From Roseibium sediminicola (GTDB taxonomy: Bacteria > Pseudomonadota > Alphaproteobacteria > Rhizobiales > Stappiaceae): a DNA stretch of 32,880 nt. Below are positions 31,259 through 32,880 of the stretch, piece by piece (position 1 is the first letter of the stretch; every line of letters begins with the position of its first letter). A program made the position numbers and the translations under genes. The DNA lies in the NCBI RefSeq assembly GCF_023156505.1, contig NZ_JALNMJ010000036.1:1-32880 (forward strand), in the 5' to 3' direction. Below the pieces are notes generated by a model that saw only the letters and a list, made by a program, of their open reading frames with translations, did not search any database and was not told the DNA's origin.

Positions 31259-32103
31259 GCGAAACGGTCCGAAAGGCGGCAATCACCGGCCATCCGGTGG
31301 CCCATTCGCGTTCGCCGCTCGTGCATGGCTATTGGCTGAAGAAACATAATATTTCAGGTAGTTACGGTAGAGTTGACGTGCCGCCAGAGGGCGCGGAAGA
31401 CTTCTACCGGAATTTCGCGCGTTACGGCCTCAATGGCGCCAATGTCACTGTGCCACACAAGGAAGTCGCCGCCGCGGCTTGCGAGTGGCTCGACGAGGCG
31501 GCGCGCGCCATGGTCGCGGTCAACACGCTGTGGCTGGACGAGACCGGCCGCCTGTGCGGGGCCAACACCGACGGGCTCGGCTTTCTCGGCAACCTCGACC
31601 AATTGGCGCCCGGCTGGGACGTTTCACGTGAATCGGCCGTGGTGTTGGGTGCCGGTGGCGCGGCGCGTGCGGTCGTATGGGCTCTTTTGTCCCGCAAATT
31701 CACAACAGTGCATATCGTCAACCGGACCTTTGAAAAAGCCGCAGCTTTGGTTGAAGAATTTGGCTCCGGAACAAAGGCTCACTCTTGGGACAAGCTGGGG
31801 ACAGTGCTTGGAGAAGCCCAACTTCTGGTCAATACGACCGCGCTTGGCATGACCGGCAAGGCACCGCTTGAAATCGACCTGGCACCGCTGCCGGACACCG
31901 CCCTGGTAACCGATATTGTTTATGCGCCCCTCGAGACGGACCTTCTGAAACAGGCGGCCAATCGGGGCCATCAGACCGTGGACGGGCTTGGCATGCTGCT
32001 GCACCAGGCCGTGCCCGGCTTTGAGCGCTGGTTTGGTGTGCGACCCGAAGTGGATGACGCATTGCGCAGTCTTGTTCTGGAAGACCTGGGAGTGACAGCG
32101 TGA
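31255..32103 (+). CDS. aroE: Shikimate dehydrogenase
   Basis: AroE reduces 3-dehydroshikimate to shikimate with NADPH. The 282-residue protein has the substrate motif SRSP (18-21), NVTVPHK (63-69) with catalytic Lys69, NTDG (104-107) with Asp106, and the NADP-binding loop GAGGAARA (132-139), with GLGMLLHQAVPGFERWFG near the end. The ATG overlaps maf by 4 bp, and the coaE GTG overlaps its stop by 4 bp. The codons for VSRES at 123-127 contain a parS-like site, the only one found on the right side of oriC. Confidence 0.97.
   Translation: MSETVRKAAITGHPVAHSRSPLVHGYWLKKHNISGSYGRVDVPPEGAEDFYRNFARYGLNGANVTVPHKEVAAAACEWLDEAARAMVAVNTLWLDETGRLCGANTDGLGFLGNLDQLAPGWDVSRESAVVLGAGGAARAVVWALLSRKFTTVHIVNRTFEKAAALVEEFGSGTKAHSWDKLGTVLGEAQLLVNTTALGMTGKAPLEIDLAPLPDTALVTDIVYAPLETDLLKQAANRGHQTVDGLGMLLHQAVPGFERWFGVRPEVDDALRSLVLEDLGVTA
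31621..31634 (-). promoter_or_regulatory. parS-like site inside aroE, GATTC variant
   Basis: GTTTCACGTGAATC, the reverse of the GATTCACGTGAAAC variant, lies in the aroE coding sequence about 1.9 kb to the right of oriC, encoding part of VSRES. Confidence 0.7.
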
Positions 32104-32687
32104 TCCGGATCGGCCTCACCGGCTCCATCGGCATGGGCAAGTCGACAACGGCAAAGATGTTCGCGGCCGAAGGCGTGCCCGTGCATGATGCCGATGCCAC
32201 GGTGCATGCGCTTTATGCCGGCCGGGCAGCGCCGCTGATCGAGGCGGCCTTTCCGGGGACGGTTGTTGACGGCAAGGTCGACCGCACGCTGCTGTCCCCC
32301 AAGGTGCTCGGCAAGCCGGAAGCGATGAAGCAGCTCGAAGGCATCGTACATCCGCTGGTGCGCGAGGAAGAGCAGGCGTTTTTGGATAAAGCGCGCGGTG
32401 AGCGCCGGCGCTTTGTCATGCTGGACATTCCTTTGCTGTTCGAGACCGGCGGCAGCGACCGCGTCGATGCGGTTGTCGTGGTTACCGCGGACGCCGCAAT
32501 ACAGCGCAAACGAGTGCTGGACCGGCCAGGCATGAGTGAAGACCGGTTCGAGGCGATCCTGGTCAAGCAGATGCCGGATGCCGAAAAACGCCGTCGCGCG
32601 CATTTCCTGGTGGATACGGGTCTTGGAATGCACCCGGCGCGCCGCCAGGTCAGGGCGATTTTGAAAGCACTGGCAGGGTGCGGTTAA
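32100..32687 (+). CDS. coaE: Dephospho-CoA kinase
   Basis: CoaE phosphorylates dephospho-CoA at the ribose 3' position, the final step of coenzyme A synthesis. The 195-residue protein shows the P-loop GLTGSIGMGKST (5-16), the VHDAD motif, LEGIVHPLVREEE, the DIPLLFETG Walker-B-like segment and QRKRVLDRPGMSEDRFEAIL of the lid region, with QMPDAEKRRRAHFLVDTG near the end. Start GTG overlaps the aroE stop by 4 bp (GTGA), so translation is coupled. It is the last gene of the unit seen in this window. Confidence 0.95.
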   Translation: MIRIGLTGSIGMGKSTTAKMFAAEGVPVHDADATVHALYAGRAAPLIEAAFPGTVVDGKVDRTLLSPKVLGKPEAMKQLEGIVHPLVREEEQAFLDKARGERRRFVMLDIPLLFETGGSDRVDAVVVVTADAAIQRKRVLDRPGMSEDRFEAILVKQMPDAEKRRRAHFLVDTGLGMHPARRQVRAILKALAGCG

Positions 32688-32727
32688 CAAGGCGGTGGCC
32701 AGCTTTGTCCGGAAGATGGCCGTGCTT

Positions 32728-32760
32728 CACCCACAAACGTCATCCTGAGGAGCCGCGTTA
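32728..32760. repeat. Half copy of the GTCATCCTGAGGA palindrome family
   Basis: CACCCACAAACGTCATCCTG continuing AGGAGC-type sequence is close to the left arm of copy 1 (18686-18709), but the inner and right arms are not recognisable further on. It is a degenerate or truncated copy. The remaining sequence to 32880 shows no gene. Confidence 0.6.
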
Positions 32761-32880
32761 GCCCGCATTTCTCAAAGCATTAGGTGCATCGGCCCCAAGA
32801 ATCTGAGAACATTCTTTTGCAACAGAGAGTTATCAGGTTCTGATGCGGGGTCCGATGCCAACACACTGTATCTGCGAACA

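Noticed and set aside
1..32880. tRNA or rRNA genes, CRISPR arrays, IS elements, phage genes
   Set aside because: I looked for tRNA-like cloverleaves, spaced direct repeats, transposases and integrases and found none. The repeats present are palindromes without spacers.

Overview
The window looks like the replication-origin end of the main chromosome of an alphaproteobacterium. It has high-GC, housekeeping-dominated DNA, a hemE/ppsR-flanked origin of the Caulobacter type, the mnmE-mnmG-rsmG-parA-parB cluster, leuS-lptE-holA, and an ffh-chorismate mutase-rpsP-rimM-trmD block. A Stappiaceae/Roseibium-Labrenzia-like member of the Hyphomicrobiales is my inference from protein flavour; no database was consulted.

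Layout. 1-915: a lower-GC edge with a truncated frame and one secreted hypothetical protein, where rplS would be expected. 916-5174 (minus strand): ffh, chorismate mutase, rpsP, rimM and trmD, interrupted by an opposite-strand VanZ-like gene; a textbook CtrA-type box lies between that gene and trmD. 5175-5661: a long palindromic repeat. 5662-10129 (minus): an ExoD-like membrane protein, then a TRAP transporter (dctP-dctQ-dctM) coupled to an isocitrate-lyase-superfamily enzyme. 10392-14139: a TrkH potassium transporter, a small EF-hand protein, a YggS-type PLP protein and an orphan solute-binding protein. 14391-18639 (plus): leuS, lptE, holA.

18838-29356 (minus): parB, parA, rsmG, mnmG, mnmE, a GNAT acetyltransferase, rho, hemJ and hemE, with seven parS-like motifs among them and two copies of a dispersed palindrome. 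29357-29780 is the presumed oriC. To its right, on the plus strand, are ppsR, maf, aroE (containing an eighth parS-like motif) and coaE. Genes on both sides next to oriC are transcribed away from it, as expected for leading-strand co-orientation.

The most interesting signal is the parS set. Of eight motifs, one is the perfect palindrome. The other seven carry the same single substitution, which turns one end of the site into GATTC, a GANTC (CcrM-type) methylation sequence. Apart from this I see no new defence, mobile or biosynthetic system; most of the window is conserved core genome.
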